DNA from: Schistocephalus solidus
Lineage: Eukaryota > Platyhelminthes > Cestoda > Diphyllobothriidea > Diphyllobothriidae
DNA length: 64,000 bases
NCBI GenBank assembly: GCA_017591395.1
Contig: WEDG01004479.1
Location: 1-64,000, forward strand
Reading direction: 5' to 3'
The notes under the pieces were generated by a model. That model ran no database searches. It was not told where the DNA came from and saw only the letters and a program-made list of their open reading frames with translations. Below are positions 1 through 12,378 of this stretch, one piece after another (within the stretch, counting starts at the first letter, position 1; each line of letters begins with the position of its first letter). The position numbers and the translations under genes are program-made.

Positions 1-997
1 TAAGATATTTAATCTTGCTCTTGGTGAGCTTTATATTTTATGGAAGGAATCATACTGCTATTCAGGCGTCGTGCCGTCGTTTTGGACGTTTAGGCCAATA
101 AATACACTGCCAGCAGTTTCGAAGATCTTTGAGGAGACCTTGATCAAAGACAAAGATGATGCGTCACCTGACAGGGAGAATAACAGCCGTAATGCGACTC
201 AGCGGGATTTCTCGAAAAAGGTCTTCGTTACACCTTCGGCGGCTTTCTCTTTTCCTTTGATCGTGTGCTACAATGTATAGAGACAGCGGTTTGCAATTTA
301 CACGGTTTTAATTCGATTTCACGAAGGCTTTTGTTCGTGTTGACCATGATTTCACTGCTGAAACTTGCCTTCATTGGCATGGGGAACAAGCTTCTGAACT
401 TAATATCTTCCTATTTGAACGCGCGTGCACAACAGGTTAAAATTTCTGATGTTATCTCCAACCCTACGCATGTGAGTAGCAGATTTATTTAGGGTAGCGT
501 GCTCGGCCCGCTTCTATTTTGCTTTTTTCAACGATGTTCATGATTTTTTCAGTATGGTAGGCCATTTATGTACGCTGACGACTTAAAAGTTGTCTATCGA
601 TATGAACCGGTCGATCGCAACATCGTGCCTGAGCTCTATAAAAGGATCTTCAGGCCTTCGCTCAGTGGTGTTGCACATGGTGCCTTTCGCTTTCTTGGCA
701 CAAGTGCTCCGTTATGGTTAGTGGTGACAACCATCAGCGTCATCTAAGCATAGACGGTCATGACCTTAATGTGCCCGGGGTTATAATGGATCTGGACATA
801 TCATATTCTAGTAGTCTTAATCCGTCAGAGCACTGTGCACTGATTGTCTCAAAAGCACGCCAAACTACTGGGTTTATTCTCAGGAATTTTAAAACCGTCA
901 ATATTAGAATCAGCCTCTATAAAATGTATGTCAGGCCCTAGTTTGGAATACTGCTCGTTACTTTTAAAGCCTTTTGCACGCTAGAGAGTGGAAGAAG
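1..997 (+). mobile_element. Family B CR1-like LINE, RT fragment (left part, runs off window)
   Basis: This is a degraded reverse-transcriptase region. Matches to the better copy at 16760-17940 include RPINTL, LISSYLNARAQQVKISDVIS, the GSVLGPLLF-like box, YADDLKV and NVPGVIMDLDISYSSSLNP. Several frameshifts and stops are present. The left end is cut by the window. At about 997 the alignment to family B breaks and resumes at about 2906, because a family A element is inserted between. Confidence 0.8.
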
Positions 998-2905
998 GTT
1001 CATAAATATCGCCGTGTTCGTAAAACGCCCACTCTTGCTAAACGCCTTGAAAAACTAATTGCAAAAACAAATCACGGATTTTTGCATTAGCAATCAAATT
1101 TTTAAAAATTTACCAACACGGCTTTTTACCAGACCAATCTTGTGAAACCTGCCGCTTGTCTTTTCTAAATCTACTAACCTCTCTTCATAAGGATCATATA
1201 TCTGTAGTAGTTATTTACTCTGATGTCAGTAAAGCATTCGATTAAGTGTCTCATAAACGACTTCTAGCTAAACTAGAAGCGATAGGATTTCATTGTCCCC
1301 TTAAATTGTTAGAAGTGGATTTCAAGGTACCGTACTTGGTCCTTGTTGTTCTTACTGTATACATGTAAGCGATATTTCATCGATAGTTAAACATTCTCAA
1401 TTTTTATTTATGCTGATGACCTCAAATGCGTGTATTTCTTCTCTTACTCTACGACCGAACGGTGCCTAGAACAAATTCATTCAGACTAAGGCGCTCTTTC
1501 GACCTGGAGCTCCACATGGCCAATGGAGTTCTCATCTTCTAAGTGTCGCTACATGAGTTTTGGGCCTGAAACCTTACCAATACTCTTATTTTTGAAGGTT
1601 GCCTTGCCCTATGATGGAATGTTCCTCCATCAAAGACTTGGAAACCCAAACTACACAAAATAAATAAGATCTTTCGCCTCATGCCGATAGAATTACGGCC
1701 AAAGCTGCTCAGATTTGCGGCTTTATTTCTTATAATTTCTACCTTCCTGAAATTAAATTAAGACTTTATCGTATGTTTGTACTTCCCATTCTTGAATTTC
1801 ACAGTCCTATCTTTGGTTTAATGAACGAATCTAGTCGTTCAAAAATTGAAAATAGCCAAAGACATTTCACAATAAAATTCCTGTTTTCGACTGTTTCAAC
1901 TACTTCCTACTCAACAAGATGCCAGCTAATGAAGCTAAAATTTCTTTGGGTCAGAGACTTGAAACGAGCATCTCCTTTTCGACTAAATAGCAGTTCTTCT
2001 CCCAAAGCTTTCTGTCATTACCCCCCGTTAGTCTTCCCCTTATAACCTAAGAAATTCTACACTAATAATACCCCTGCATCCTCCACGTGTAAACGCTCTC
2101 TATTCTTTGCTTCTAGGTACAGTTTTCTTTGGAATAACTTTCCAATTAAAAATAAGGTCGTTAACTAGTCTATCTGCATTTAAGCGAATACTGCACATTT
2201 ATCTCCTTACAGTTCTAACCTTTTATTTTCCTCATCTTTTCCCAGTAGCTTTCCCATGACTCGGAGAAAGGAACATCAGGAATTTATGTGACCCTCTTGA
2301 AACTATATTTTCGCTTCCTCGAGTCGCCCGTGAACCATGATGTCTCCTTAAATCACCAATCATCCAAACGAGGAAGTCATTCGGACGTACAAATTCGGTG
2401 GTCCACAGTCTAAAATGCTGCCTTTTCTTTGGATAATAACCATCATCAGAATTCAATTGTGGATCCTAGATGCTGAGGACTTAAGTTCATTGACGCATTT
2501 TCATGAGATTTTGTTCCATACGCCTAAGTGCTCAAGAACGCATTATCTCGACGTTTCCTTATCTCATTCTGAAATGCTACTGCAGTATTAACCTATTCTA
2601 CCACCTGACCTTATCTTTCGAAGCATTTTTTTCTCCTTCATTCTATTCGAAAATGAAGGCCTATTGAACTCTGTCTCCATGTTTACGGTAGGATTTTTTC
2701 ACTGCTTAATTTTTCTTGTTCACCGTTAATTTCAAAACATCGCTAACCGTTGACCTAGCAGGACAAGTTCTGTCTACATTATTAAGTATTCGTACATTTT
2801 ATCTGCACACATTGTCATAGCTTTATTTCGTTACTTATGTTTGTTTAGACAGTGCCTTGCCGGTGCTTACCAAATATAAATTCTTAAAAAATTCTAATTC
2901 TAAAA
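998..2905 (+). mobile_element. Family A LINE, 5'-truncated, inserted in family B
   Basis: It begins inside RT at the sequence that reads HNYRGVDKTPSLAKIFEKLI in the minus-strand copy at about 6450. It ends in the family A 3' terminus (CTTGCCGGTGCTTACC followed by ATTCTAA-type repeats). The YADDLK region is near 1410. The C-terminal RT segment with FVLPILEF and SRSKIENSQRHFT is at 1773-2045. The frame is broken many times. Family B sequence flanks it on both sides. Confidence 0.78.
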
Positions 2906-3390
2906 AAGATAGAATCAGTTCAGCACTTATTTACAAAAAGAGTTTTCTATTCGGAACACCAAAACCTGTACTACAATCAACGCTGTGAGCTTACAAGCCT
3001 TGACGCGCTGTGGCTTCACAGATAACAGAAGGGACTAGTTTTACTGTTTAAACTTTTAAACAGTTTTACCTTTAACCCCCTTACATCTCTGAGGTAGCAC
3101 GACAACTCACGGCGCACCAGTCATCGAGATGTATATTTATTTCTTCCTTTGGCACGCAGAGTTAGATACCGGCAGTTATTTTTGGTACACGCTATAGCAA
3201 TCTGGAATAAGCTACCGAGAAGTATCAAAATTCAGCAAAGTTACCCCTTATTTACAAGAGCTGTCACTAGTTTTCTGTATTCAGGAAACATTCCAAAAAT
3301 TTTGGGTGCTAATTCTGTGTAAGCTCTCTTTGTTTCTGATGGCGTTCAGGGACTCTGAATCCTGTGCCGGACTTCATGCTGAGGTCGACA
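2906..3390 (+). mobile_element. Family B LINE, 3' remainder after the family A insertion
   Basis: The sequence resumes at GATAGAATCAGTTCAGCAC and parallels 17805-18250 of the B copy, including the late ORF2 motif WNKLP near 3210 and the end reading PKILGANSV. With 1-997 it forms one interrupted element. The right boundary is approximate. Confidence 0.7.
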
Positions 3391-3499
3391 TCGAACAGCC
3401 GTTCAACGACATACCTGCTGTTGCAGAATACCTGATCCATAACACTGAATGGAGGAGTCCCTCACCGGGCACCTGTTTCAACGCTTCCCTGTCCTGAAC

Positions 3500-4108
3500 T
3501 TTAATCCCTCAATAAGCTGGAGTTTGATCTCTTGAAAAATACTTGAAACAACGATCAGTGGTTTTTTCACTGTCAGTTTAACCATCTACTGTTAATTTTT
3601 TTGACCTTGCGTGTAAACTGTCCATAAATAAATAAATAAAATATGGCACACTTACAGTCCAATTCCTGAACACGATCAGTTAAGAACATGGTAGAGAGGG
3701 TTAGTCCGAGAACAGAACCCTGCGGGCTACCATAGTCTATGATTGTGCGCCTTGATTGCTCTCCTCCCACAGAGATATCTTGAGAATGACCAATTAGGAA
3801 ATTTTTAATCAACGTAATAAGTTTGCCTTTGATATCTATCACTCTCAACTTGTACAAAACACGCTGGTGCGGAACACTATCAAAGGACTTCCAGAAATCA
3901 ATGTAGGCCAAGTGCACCATGTCTTTGTCATCAAATGCTTTTGTCCAGATTTGCATTGTATAAAGCAAGCTTGTTACACATGGTCTTCCCCCATGAAAGC
4001 CTAGTGTGCATTGGACAGGAGGTTATCGGTTTCCAAATATATCCTCAACCACTTTTGATAATTTGCTTTATAATCTCGCAGCAGATGGATGATAGACTGA
4101 CGGGTCTA
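3500..4108 (-). mobile_element. Family D CR1/Jockey-like RT fragment
   Basis: The minus-strand translation gives RPVSLSSICCEIIKQIIK near 4100, then YIDFWKSFDSVPHQRVLYKL and SPQGSVLGLTL (3573-3968). These are RT motifs of a CR1/Jockey-type element clearly different from families A-C. The catalytic Asp of the first block (AYIDF) is kept. It is cut upstream at 4108 by a family A 3' end. The downstream limit is uncertain. Confidence 0.7.
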
Positions 4109-4220
4109 TTTAGAATTTAGAATTTATATTTTGTTAGCACCGGCAAGGCACTGTCTAAGCAAACATTATTAACGAAATAAAGTTATGACAATGTGTGCAG
4201 ATAAAATGTACAAATACATA
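4109..4220 (-). mobile_element. Short family A 3'-end copy
   Basis: About 112 bp repeat the extreme 3' end of family A, with GAATTTA repeats and GTTAGCACCGGCAAGG. It directly abuts the larger A element that starts at 4221. It is either a very short 5'-truncated insertion or a tandem duplication. Confidence 0.65.
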
Positions 4221-4344
4221 ATTTAGAATTTAGAATTTAGAATTTATATTTGGTTAGCACCGGGAAGGTACTGTCTAAGCAAACATTAGTAACGAAATAA
4301 ATTTATGACAATGTGTGCAGATAAAATGTACAAATTCATAAATT

Positions 4345-4888
4345 GTCCTGCTATGTCAACAGTTAGCAATGTTTTTAAAAATTAATGGTGAACTAGAAAA
4401 AAATAGGCAGTGAAAAAACTCCTACCATGAAAATGGAGGCAGAGTTCAATAGGCCTTCATTTTTCGAATAGAAGGTAGGAGAAAAAAACCGCTTAGGAAA
4501 AATAGTCAGGTGGTAGAATAGGGTAATACTGCAGTAGCATTTCAGAATGAGATAATGAAACGTCGAGGTGATTCGTTCTTGATCACTTAGGCGTATGAAA
4601 CAGAATCTCACGAAAATGTCCTGCTATGTCAACAGTTAGCGATGTTTTAAAATAAGTGGTGAACTAGAAAAAATAGGCAGTGAAAAAAAACTCCTACCAT
4701 AAAAATGGAGGCAGAATTCAATAAGCCTTCATTTTTTAATAGAAGGTAGGAGAAAAAAAACTGCTTAGGAACAAATGGTCAGGTGGTAAATTAGGGTAAT
4801 ACGGTAGTAGCATTTCAGAATGAGGTAATAAAATGTCGAGGTGATTCGTTCTTGAGCACTTAGGCGTATGAAACAAGATCTCACGAAA
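4345..4888 (-). repeat. Tandem duplication (2 x about 272 bp) in the family A 3' UTR
   Basis: Unit 4345-4617 and unit 4618-4888 both start at CCTGCTATGTCAACAGTTAG and both carry AATAGGCAGTGAAAAAA and AATGGAGGCAGA. Other A copies (22370 onward) have one unit. The units differ by scattered substitutions, so the duplication is not recent. Confidence 0.8.
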
Positions 4889-6265
4889 ATGCGTCAATGA
4901 ACTTAAGTCCTCAGCATCTTAGGATCCAGAATTGAATTCTGATGATAGTTAGTATCCAACGAAAAGGCAGCATTTTAGACTGTGGACCACCGAATGTGTA
5001 AGTCCGAATGACTTCCACGTTTGGATGATTGGTGATTTAAGGAGACATCATGGTTCATGGGCGACTCGAGGTAGCGAAAATATAGTTTCAAGAGGGTCAC
5101 TTAAATTCCCAATGGTCCTTTCTCCGAGTCATGGGAAAGCTACTGGGAAAAGATGAGGAAAATAAAAGGTTAATAGAATCAGTGTTGAGATAAATGTGCA
5201 GTCTTCGCTTAAATGCAGATAGACTAGTTAACGACCTTATTTTAATTGGAAAGTTATTCCAAAGAAAACTGTACCTAGAAGCAAAGAATAGAGAGCGTTT
5301 ACACGTGGAGGATGCAGGGGTATAATTAGTGTAGAATTTCTTAGGTTATAAGGAAGACTAACGGGGGTAATTACAGAAAGCTTGGGGAGAGTTGAATTAT
5401 TATTTAGTCGGAAAAGGAGACAAAAGCCTGCTTCAAGTCTCCTGACCCAAAGAAATTTTAGCTTCATTAGCTGGCATGTTGTTGAGTAGGAAGTAGTTGA
5501 AACAGTCGGAAATAGGAGTTTTTTGTGAAATGTCTTTCGATATTTTCAATTTTTGAACGGCTAGATCCGTTCATTAAACCGAATTTAGGACAGCAAAATT
5601 CAAGAATGGGAAGTACAGACATACGATAAAGTCTTAATTTAATTTCAGGAAGGTAGAAATTATAAAAATAAAGCGGCAAATCTGAGCAGCTTTGGCCGTA
5701 ATTCTATCGGCATGAGGCGAAATATCTAATTTATTGGTCTAGCTTAAGCCCAAGTCCTTGATGGAGGAACATTCAATCATAGGACAACCTTCAAAATAAG
5801 AGGTTGTAGCAGCCTTACAGGCCCAAAACTCATGTAGCGACACTTTGAAGGTGAGAACTCCATTAGCCATGTGGAGCTGCAGGCCGAAAGAGCGCCTAAG
5901 TCTGAATAAATTTGTTATATGCACCGTTCAGTCGTAGAGTTATAGAAGGAATACACGCATTTGAGGTCATCAGCATATATAAAAGATTGAGAATGTTTAA
6001 CTATCGATGAAATGACATTTATATTCAGTAAGAACAACAAAGGACCTAATACGGTACCTTAAAGTACACCACTAACAATCGGGGTAGCACTTGAGTATGA
6101 GGACCCTACTAAAACGTTTCGCTTTCGATCATTTATGTTTGATCTAATAAAGTCAGTAAGGGGACTACGAGATCCTATAGATTCTAGTTAAGCTAGAAGT
6201 CGTTTATGAGGCACTTTATCGAATGCCTTACTAAGTTCAAAATAGTTTACTACCACAGAGAAATG

Positions 6266-7093
6266 CTAAATTCGAAGAGAAGTTAGTAGATTTAGAAAAG
6301 GCATGTTGCAGGTTTCACAAGATCGGTCCGGCAAGAAGCCGTGTTCGGAAAAGTTGATAATTTGATTGCTTATGCAAAAATCGGTGATTTGTTTTGCAAT
6401 TAGTTTTTCGAAAATTTTAGCAAGAGAGGGCGTTTTATCAACACCGCGATAGTTATGAATGTCTGAGCAGGAACCAGATTTAAAAACTGGTATTATAATA
6501 GAAGTTTTCCAGTAATATGGGAAGAAACCATTTTCGAGAAATACTGAGAATAACTTGCTTAGTAAAGGTGGAAAATCCCTTATCTGTTTGATAAGTGAGT
6601 TTGTAATGTTATCAGTTCCAACCGAATGTGATTTTTTAAGGTGAGCCATTTCCTTTTGAATACATGAAGGCAAGAAATTAATAGTTGTTAGAAGCGAATT
6701 TGAAAGCAGAGTAATTGTGGGAGTGGGGCTAGTTTCAGTGGTAAAATGGTTGGCAAAAATCGAATTTAACAACTCTGCTTTGCCCAAATCGTCTGTAACA
6801 AATTTTTTGTTACAGTCGAGTAAGGGCGGAGTTACATTCAGACGCTTAGCCGATGACCGAACATGGAAGATAAGAGCAACAGATTTGGATGAATTGCCAT
6901 CACTTTGTGCCCGAGACTCCCTACGCTTATCTCTCGCGAGCCTTATTTTCGATGCTAATTCAAATATTTGTGCAATCCTTAAATAAACTGACAAAGAGAT
7001 TTTAGATGAATCTTTTAGTTGCTTTCGTAATTTTTTAAGTCTGTTCTGGAGAAAATGCGGAACAGTAGAAGAAGCTGTTTTGGAATTAAACAT
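6266..7093 (-). pseudogene. Family A LINE reverse transcriptase, N-terminal part
   Basis: The 275-codon frame includes SHSVGTDNITNSLIKQI, ENGFFPYYWKTSIIIPVFKS and KTPSLAKIFEKLIAKQITDF, the standard RT fingers and palm entry of CR1-like LINEs. The frame stops before the catalytic boxes. The remaining RT continues in other frames down to about 5470, including MPLYFYNFYLPEIKLRLYR and the FVLPILEF-like segment. Confidence 0.8.
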
Positions 7094-7338
7094 CTTAAAC
7101 GGGATTAAAGCCTAGATTTGTTCTGTGAGGCTCTGCAATAACTCACGGAAAATGTGTGGATCGTTGATTGCGAATATGCTATGCCAATCTAGATTGCTTA
7201 CGAAATTATTTATCATTTCATGGTTTGTAATAGCAAAGTCGAGGTTATTGCATTTAACCTCAGGCTTCGTAAGAAGGGGGACTGGATAACAACAGTGAAT
7301 TATTGCGTGACCACTTGTGGAAAGATCATGATGAAAAT

Positions 7339-8031
7339 TTATAAAGAGAGGAGGACATCATTTGTACAAATTAAATCTAAAATGTTTTCATTTCTAGTAA
7401 CTGATCTGACCAGTTGGGACATGTTTGAAAAGTTAAAAGTATCGACCAATTTCTGATGTTTAGGTGGAAAGGAATTCGCCTGCCAGTCAATGTCTGGCAG
7501 ATTGAAATCGTCTACGATTATTTTGACATCAAATTGAGTGTCTGCAACTTTTTCAAATAGTTCACAGAGCTCGCTTTCATTGCCAGAAAAACACGGAGGA
7601 TTAAATACACAGCCAATTAACGCTATTTTATTGTGAAAGAGGATGACTGAAGCAAAGCATACATTTCCAGAAAAGGGCGAAATGGCCAGCTGAAACGGGA
7701 AATGTACAAAGGATGACTTAATATAAAGAAGGCAACCACCACCACGTTTTTCAGCGCGGTCTTGTCGGTACAAACTGAAATTATGTATAGCAAGCGTTGA
7801 GTCAGAAATAAGAGAGTGAGCCCAGGATTCAGTGATGCACAGCACATCTGGATCAAGCTCAAAGGCTACTGTTCTAAGTTCAGCCATCTTATTTACAACT
7901 GATCTCGCATTGAGTGAAACTAAGCTGAGCGTATTCCTGAGCTGCAGGTTACGCTCATCAGTATTTGTAAAAAAGGATAATTTGGTGGCGGAGAAGAAAA
8001 CTGGAAAGAAGAAACGAAAGGTGGGCAACAA
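7339..8031 (-). pseudogene. Family A LINE endonuclease (APE-like) fragment
   Basis: The 230-codon frame holds the EN motifs in order: SLVSLNARSVVNKMAEL, DVLCITESWAH, GGGCLLYIKSS, VDDFNLPDIDW and NILDLICTND. EN nicks target DNA to prime reverse transcription. The first residue of the GDFN-type box is Asp (VDDFN). The frame ends before the C-terminal SDH motif, so the domain is broken. Confidence 0.8.
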
Positions 8032-8845
8032 AATCGCTCTGGTCTACAATTTGTCGAAATTTTACTGTTAACAGAACTGAGATTATTGTACAACGGCATA
8101 TTTGGATGAAAACCTTAGAAAGGAAGGCTATATTGTGGCGTTTGAAAGATAGGGAGTGGCATAGAAATGAGATTTTGAGGGAAGTTAGCATAAATTGGCG
8201 GAAAACGTGCATTTGAAAAAGAAATAAATGATTTTGAAAAACTGGTAACATAATTAGAAGCGTTAATTATTTGGGGATTTCGCCCAACTTTGTGTTGGGA
8301 AGGGTGCTAACATTAGTGTTCGCAGCTTTTGTATATGCTGAGGGGTTAGCAGGTTTCCCATCGGAAATGACATTACTGATTTTAATGCCTGGATTAGCAA
8401 ATGATTCAGATTTACTATGAGTTTTCTTATGTTTACTAGATTTGGCAGCTAAAGCAGGCATGGGTTGCTTGGGATGAGAAAGAAGTGGCTTTGACACAAT
8501 TTCACTCAAACCAGGAACAAGGTTACCGGGTGAAGATTCAGCTAAAATCGAAACTCCTGTCGATCCGGAGGGCCATGGGCTTGCATTAGCTACAGGACAA
8601 ACCTCTGAGATAACTTTTAATATTTAAGGTGTAGACGAAGGCTTCTTGTTTGCTAATGAGGGTGAAACCCGACGTTCCATTGGGGTTTTATCCCTACAGA
8701 TAAACAACTTGTTTTTTCCAAATATTGAGCTGAGTGCTCATGCCTAGAGAAAATAAGGTCAACTTCAATCGATGAAAAACGTTTGACCAGAATAGGAGGG
8801 TTTTTACTACGGGAAGATAACCTTTTAGCTTCAGCGACTTTAAAG

Positions 8846-9118
8846 TTAAAAGCCGCACGAGTAAAAGGAAATGAAATGCAACGTCCAGGGGATTTTACTC
8901 TTGGGAACGTTTTTTAAAAGAAAATTGAAACTTCTCTTATGTCGGTCAATTGACTCGGTACTGACCATGTTTATAAAAGGCTCTAGTTTCACGCATTGTT
9001 GAGAAGTGAGTGAAGACAACTTTCCCTCAAAAATAGTACCAAGGATCGTGAAGAGAGAAACATATTTAGACATAAAGGTATTAAAGTTTTCCAGGGTGTC
9101 AAGGTCTAATTTCTTCAT
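8846..9118 (-). pseudogene. Family A ORF1-like fragment
   Basis: This is a 90-codon open segment upstream of the endonuclease. It contains STESIDRHKRSFNFLLKNVP, which resembles the basic-then-LxNVP start of the nucleic-acid-binding ORF1 proteins of CR1-like LINEs. A Lys/Ser-rich open segment at 8267-8509 may be its continuation after a frameshift. Function is inferred from position and the short motif only. Confidence 0.45.
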
Positions 9119-9170
9119 GCTTAAGGAGGGTTGCTCTAGTGGAAGTTTTACGCGAAGTGGATGTTAACGT

Positions 9171-9879
9171 CTAAGCACTGACTGGGGTTTCATATTGATT
9201 TTAAAATAAAAGTATTTTTCAAATCGATAATACGAAAGGAAAATTGTCACTAGTGACGTTTTGCGGAATATAAGATGGAATATTTGAAATATGTGTTTTA
9301 AGCAAGGCACTGTAAGCAAATATCTGCTAGGTAACGAGTTTAAACTGAAAATAGAATAAGCGAAGAGGCTATGCAGGATGAAAAATTATATCAACTGGTA
9401 TACCAGTTACTGCAAATTATTATTCGCTGGAAATAGAGTATAATTACAAAATTTCCACTTTATTTCAAGAATTAACCTTTAGATTCCGTCCTTTTGACGT
9501 AAATCTGCGAGAATTTTAATGAGGCTATGTGGGGTGAAAAAGTTTAAAAACTTTATATTTTACCCTTTTGCAATTGCAATAACTGCAAGTGTGTGCAGCT
9601 GATAATGAGAATGAAATTCAATAAATTGTCAATAATTAAGCTAATATTTTCAACAGGAAACGAAGAAATCGGTTTAAAGCTCGAGAATTCACTTATCTTC
9701 AAATTTGAATCAACCGCTTTCGACCATGACCTTGACATTGACCTTTGTCTGTAGTTAGTCGCAATCGCACGACTACCGCTTTTGCGAAGTTGCGTTATAT
9801 GGGTTGTTTTCTAATCTGTGGAAAGAATTCCAGTTTCTTATGATATGCGGCAGAGAACGGATAGCGTATTGGCCAGCCA
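9171..9879. other. AT-rich stretch with no recognised feature
   Basis: No reading frame with domain-like composition and no repeat shared with the rest of the window was seen. It lies between the 5' end of the family A element and the 3' end of a family C fragment and may include unrecognised 5' UTR of the former. Confidence 0.45.
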
Positions 9880-11990
9880 AATAAATAAAATAAATACATT
9901 GCCTATTTAAGACACAGAGAGCCCCATCAATACATACTTTGTACCGGGGTGTAAATAAATACAAACTGGATAATTGCTGGTCTGTGTGCACAACTATATG
10001 AACAGCAGAAATGAGTTGTACGCTAGGCACATCCAATTCACAGCGATTCGATTACACAACAATCCTTGGAATATATGGGGAACTAGAAAAGAAGCAGTCA
10101 AAAAAACTTCTACGGTCAAAACGTGGGCAGAGCTCAGCTAGCCCCTAATTTTTAGAAAAATATTGGATAAAAAACTCTTTCCTTAAGAAGTAATAGCAAG
10201 TTGATAGGATTGGTACGATACAGTGAGATAGGACTGTGATGTTGATGATGAAAACGTATGAGGGTTTGGAACGCTCCTTGCCGTAGGAAAGATCATATAT
10301 CAGCCAGAGTTACTGTTTGCAACCATCTGGGAGGTGAGATAGGAGGAGCTCATCGTAGACAACAAGGTCGAAACTAATAGGCGACAGTAAAGGTCATGAG
10401 ATCATCACCGATATGCAAACATGCTGACTGCAAAGTCCACATACGGGGCGGCGAAAACATCAGAATCCACCACAACCATAAGCAAACTGCAGAGACAATC
10501 GTCAGGTTTGCAAAAACGATGGAACGCATCAAGGTTTTCAACGGTTGGTAATGATGGTTGGAAAGAGGATGGGATGAAAAAGCGGCTGCAAAGATTTAAT
10601 CTGCAGAGGTTAATGTAAACATATAAAGAAAACCAATATAATGTCAAGGGACCTGCCTCAAATACCATGAGAACCCTTTTCAAGGTAAAAAAGTTGCGAG
10701 TTTGGGAAAGAAACGGACAGTTAGGACTTTATGTCTTCCGAAGTTCAATATTAACGTTATTGTTTTTCTAAAACCACAAATGAAGATTACAAACTAATGT
10801 TGAGTGTTATATTGCTCCAGATGAAAGCATATTTGGCAGCAAAAAAATGAGAACGGTTAGTTGTGGAACTAAGTGGTGGTGAAATGATCATGGAGTAATT
10901 ACGAGTGGTTGAGCTACTGGACTGAGAGCTTTAATTCGTGGAAAATTAGGGCTAGAGTTAAAGCAAAACAGGAGACAGAGACCGGCTCCAAGTCTTCTAA
11001 CCCACATGCATTTAGTTTTCGAACTTACATCTATCCGTATAAGAGATACTGGATCCAGAAAGAGAAACAAGTCTTAAAGTAAAAACGCTCTAAACATTTT
11101 CAAAGTTATGGCGGTCAGAGGCATCCATCAGACCAAAGAGGGCACAGCAGTATTCTAGGATGGGAAGAACAAACATGCGGTACAGGTTTAACTTTATTTC
11201 CGGAAAGAATAAATGTTATGATATAAAACCACATATCTGTGCATCCTTTGCAGAAATTTGATCTGCAGGAAGCGATAATGCTAGCTTATTCGTGTAACTT
11301 AGACCTAAGACTTTTATGGTTGTTGGTTCTAAAGTGGACTACTTTGAAATATTAGGGGTCCAGGAAGCTTGGCGGACCAAAACACATGAAGCTACACTTG
11401 GATGGGAAAAATTTCATCTGCCAACTAGAACATAACCGCGAGGGCATAAGTAGATGTGTGTTGATTTTATCAACGCAACTATTAGCGATGTCCTTAGAAA
11501 ATGTGTAAATGTACTTACGATCATCTGCGTTAACGAAATTTTGTGAATTGTTTGAGTGCAGTTGAAATTTAATGAAAAGGAGTGGACCTTGAACCGTACC
11601 TTAAAAACGCAACTCAAAATCGGCCGAGGCGATGAGTAGCTTTTGCCTACTAAGGCTTTCTAGCTGTGGTTAGACAATTAAGAACCAATGATGTCAATGA
11701 GTGGAGACCGGATGCCGAGGGCGTCGAGTTTCACTAGAAGCCACTATAACTACTAAATGCTGCTCATTTCGAAGGGAAGTGACGAGGTTATGAAAACCAT
11801 GTTGTGAGTCACTTAGAAGCTTGTTTTCTATGCAAAAATAGAGAATTTGATTAAGAGTAATTTTTACGTCAGAACGAGATCCAGAATTGAAGACAGGAAG
11901 GATTATAAATGTTTTCCATGAGTCGGGAAAGAATACGTTTAAAAGAAAAACTGAGAAAATATGGCTCAGCAATCTGTCTACCCTTTGAAA
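9880..11990 (-). mobile_element. Family C LINE, degraded RT and 3' part
   Basis: Reading 11990 to 9880, RT segments are followed by the late ORF2 region and a 3' UTR ending in an AAATA-rich tail. Visible segments are VFFPDSWKTFIILPVFNSGS at 11694-11972, KLLSDSQHGF nearby, and LGAGLCLLFCFNSSPNFPRI at 10888-11070. The stretch 9880-10740 is an inverted match of 23853-24700. Many stops and frameshifts occur. Confidence 0.7.
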
Positions 11991-12378
11991 TATTTTTTCC
12001 TATCACACTTATTTGTGTCCTTTTTCATCACCTAGAAGTTGACCTACTACTCATATCTTAACTGAACACGAGTTCATGCTAGTTTAAATTTATTTTTCTT
12101 CAATGCGAGTGCCCGTCTGGGTACTCAAATAAAACATATCTATATCTATAACTGTCCGTAACATGCGTGGTTTGGACTGCACCCTCCTGTGTGATGACGT
12201 TTTCTAGCTCACCACTACAAGTAATTTCCGAGGGCATCCCATCAAACTACAAGTGACCCAAGGAAGATTGGATGTGAGGAAGAATTTTTATCCAACCATC
12301 TCGTGGAACCATCGAATAACCTGCCCAAGACGAATGGAATGTCTTAAGCTGTGGGAATTTAAATATCGGCCTGACATA
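11991..12378. other. Short unassigned segment between LINEs
   Basis: No gene is visible. Part of 12260-12378 faintly resembles internal family A/C sequence (ATGGA then GGCCTGAC). It could therefore be a decayed LINE into which the family E copy inserted, but the match is too weak to assert. Confidence 0.35.

Larger units (their letters stand above)
4221..9170 (-). mobile_element. Family A CR1-like LINE, nearly full length
   Basis: Reading 9170 to 4221, an ORF1-like segment is followed by an APE-type endonuclease (8031-7339), reverse transcriptase (7093 to about 5470) and a 3' UTR ending in a (TAAATTC)n heptamer tail. The order ORF1-EN-RT with a microsatellite 3' end is typical of CR1/L2-group LINEs. 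Frameshifts and stops make it non-autonomous now. The 5' limit near 9170 is inferred from loss of recognisable sequence; no target-site duplication was resolved. Confidence 0.8.
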
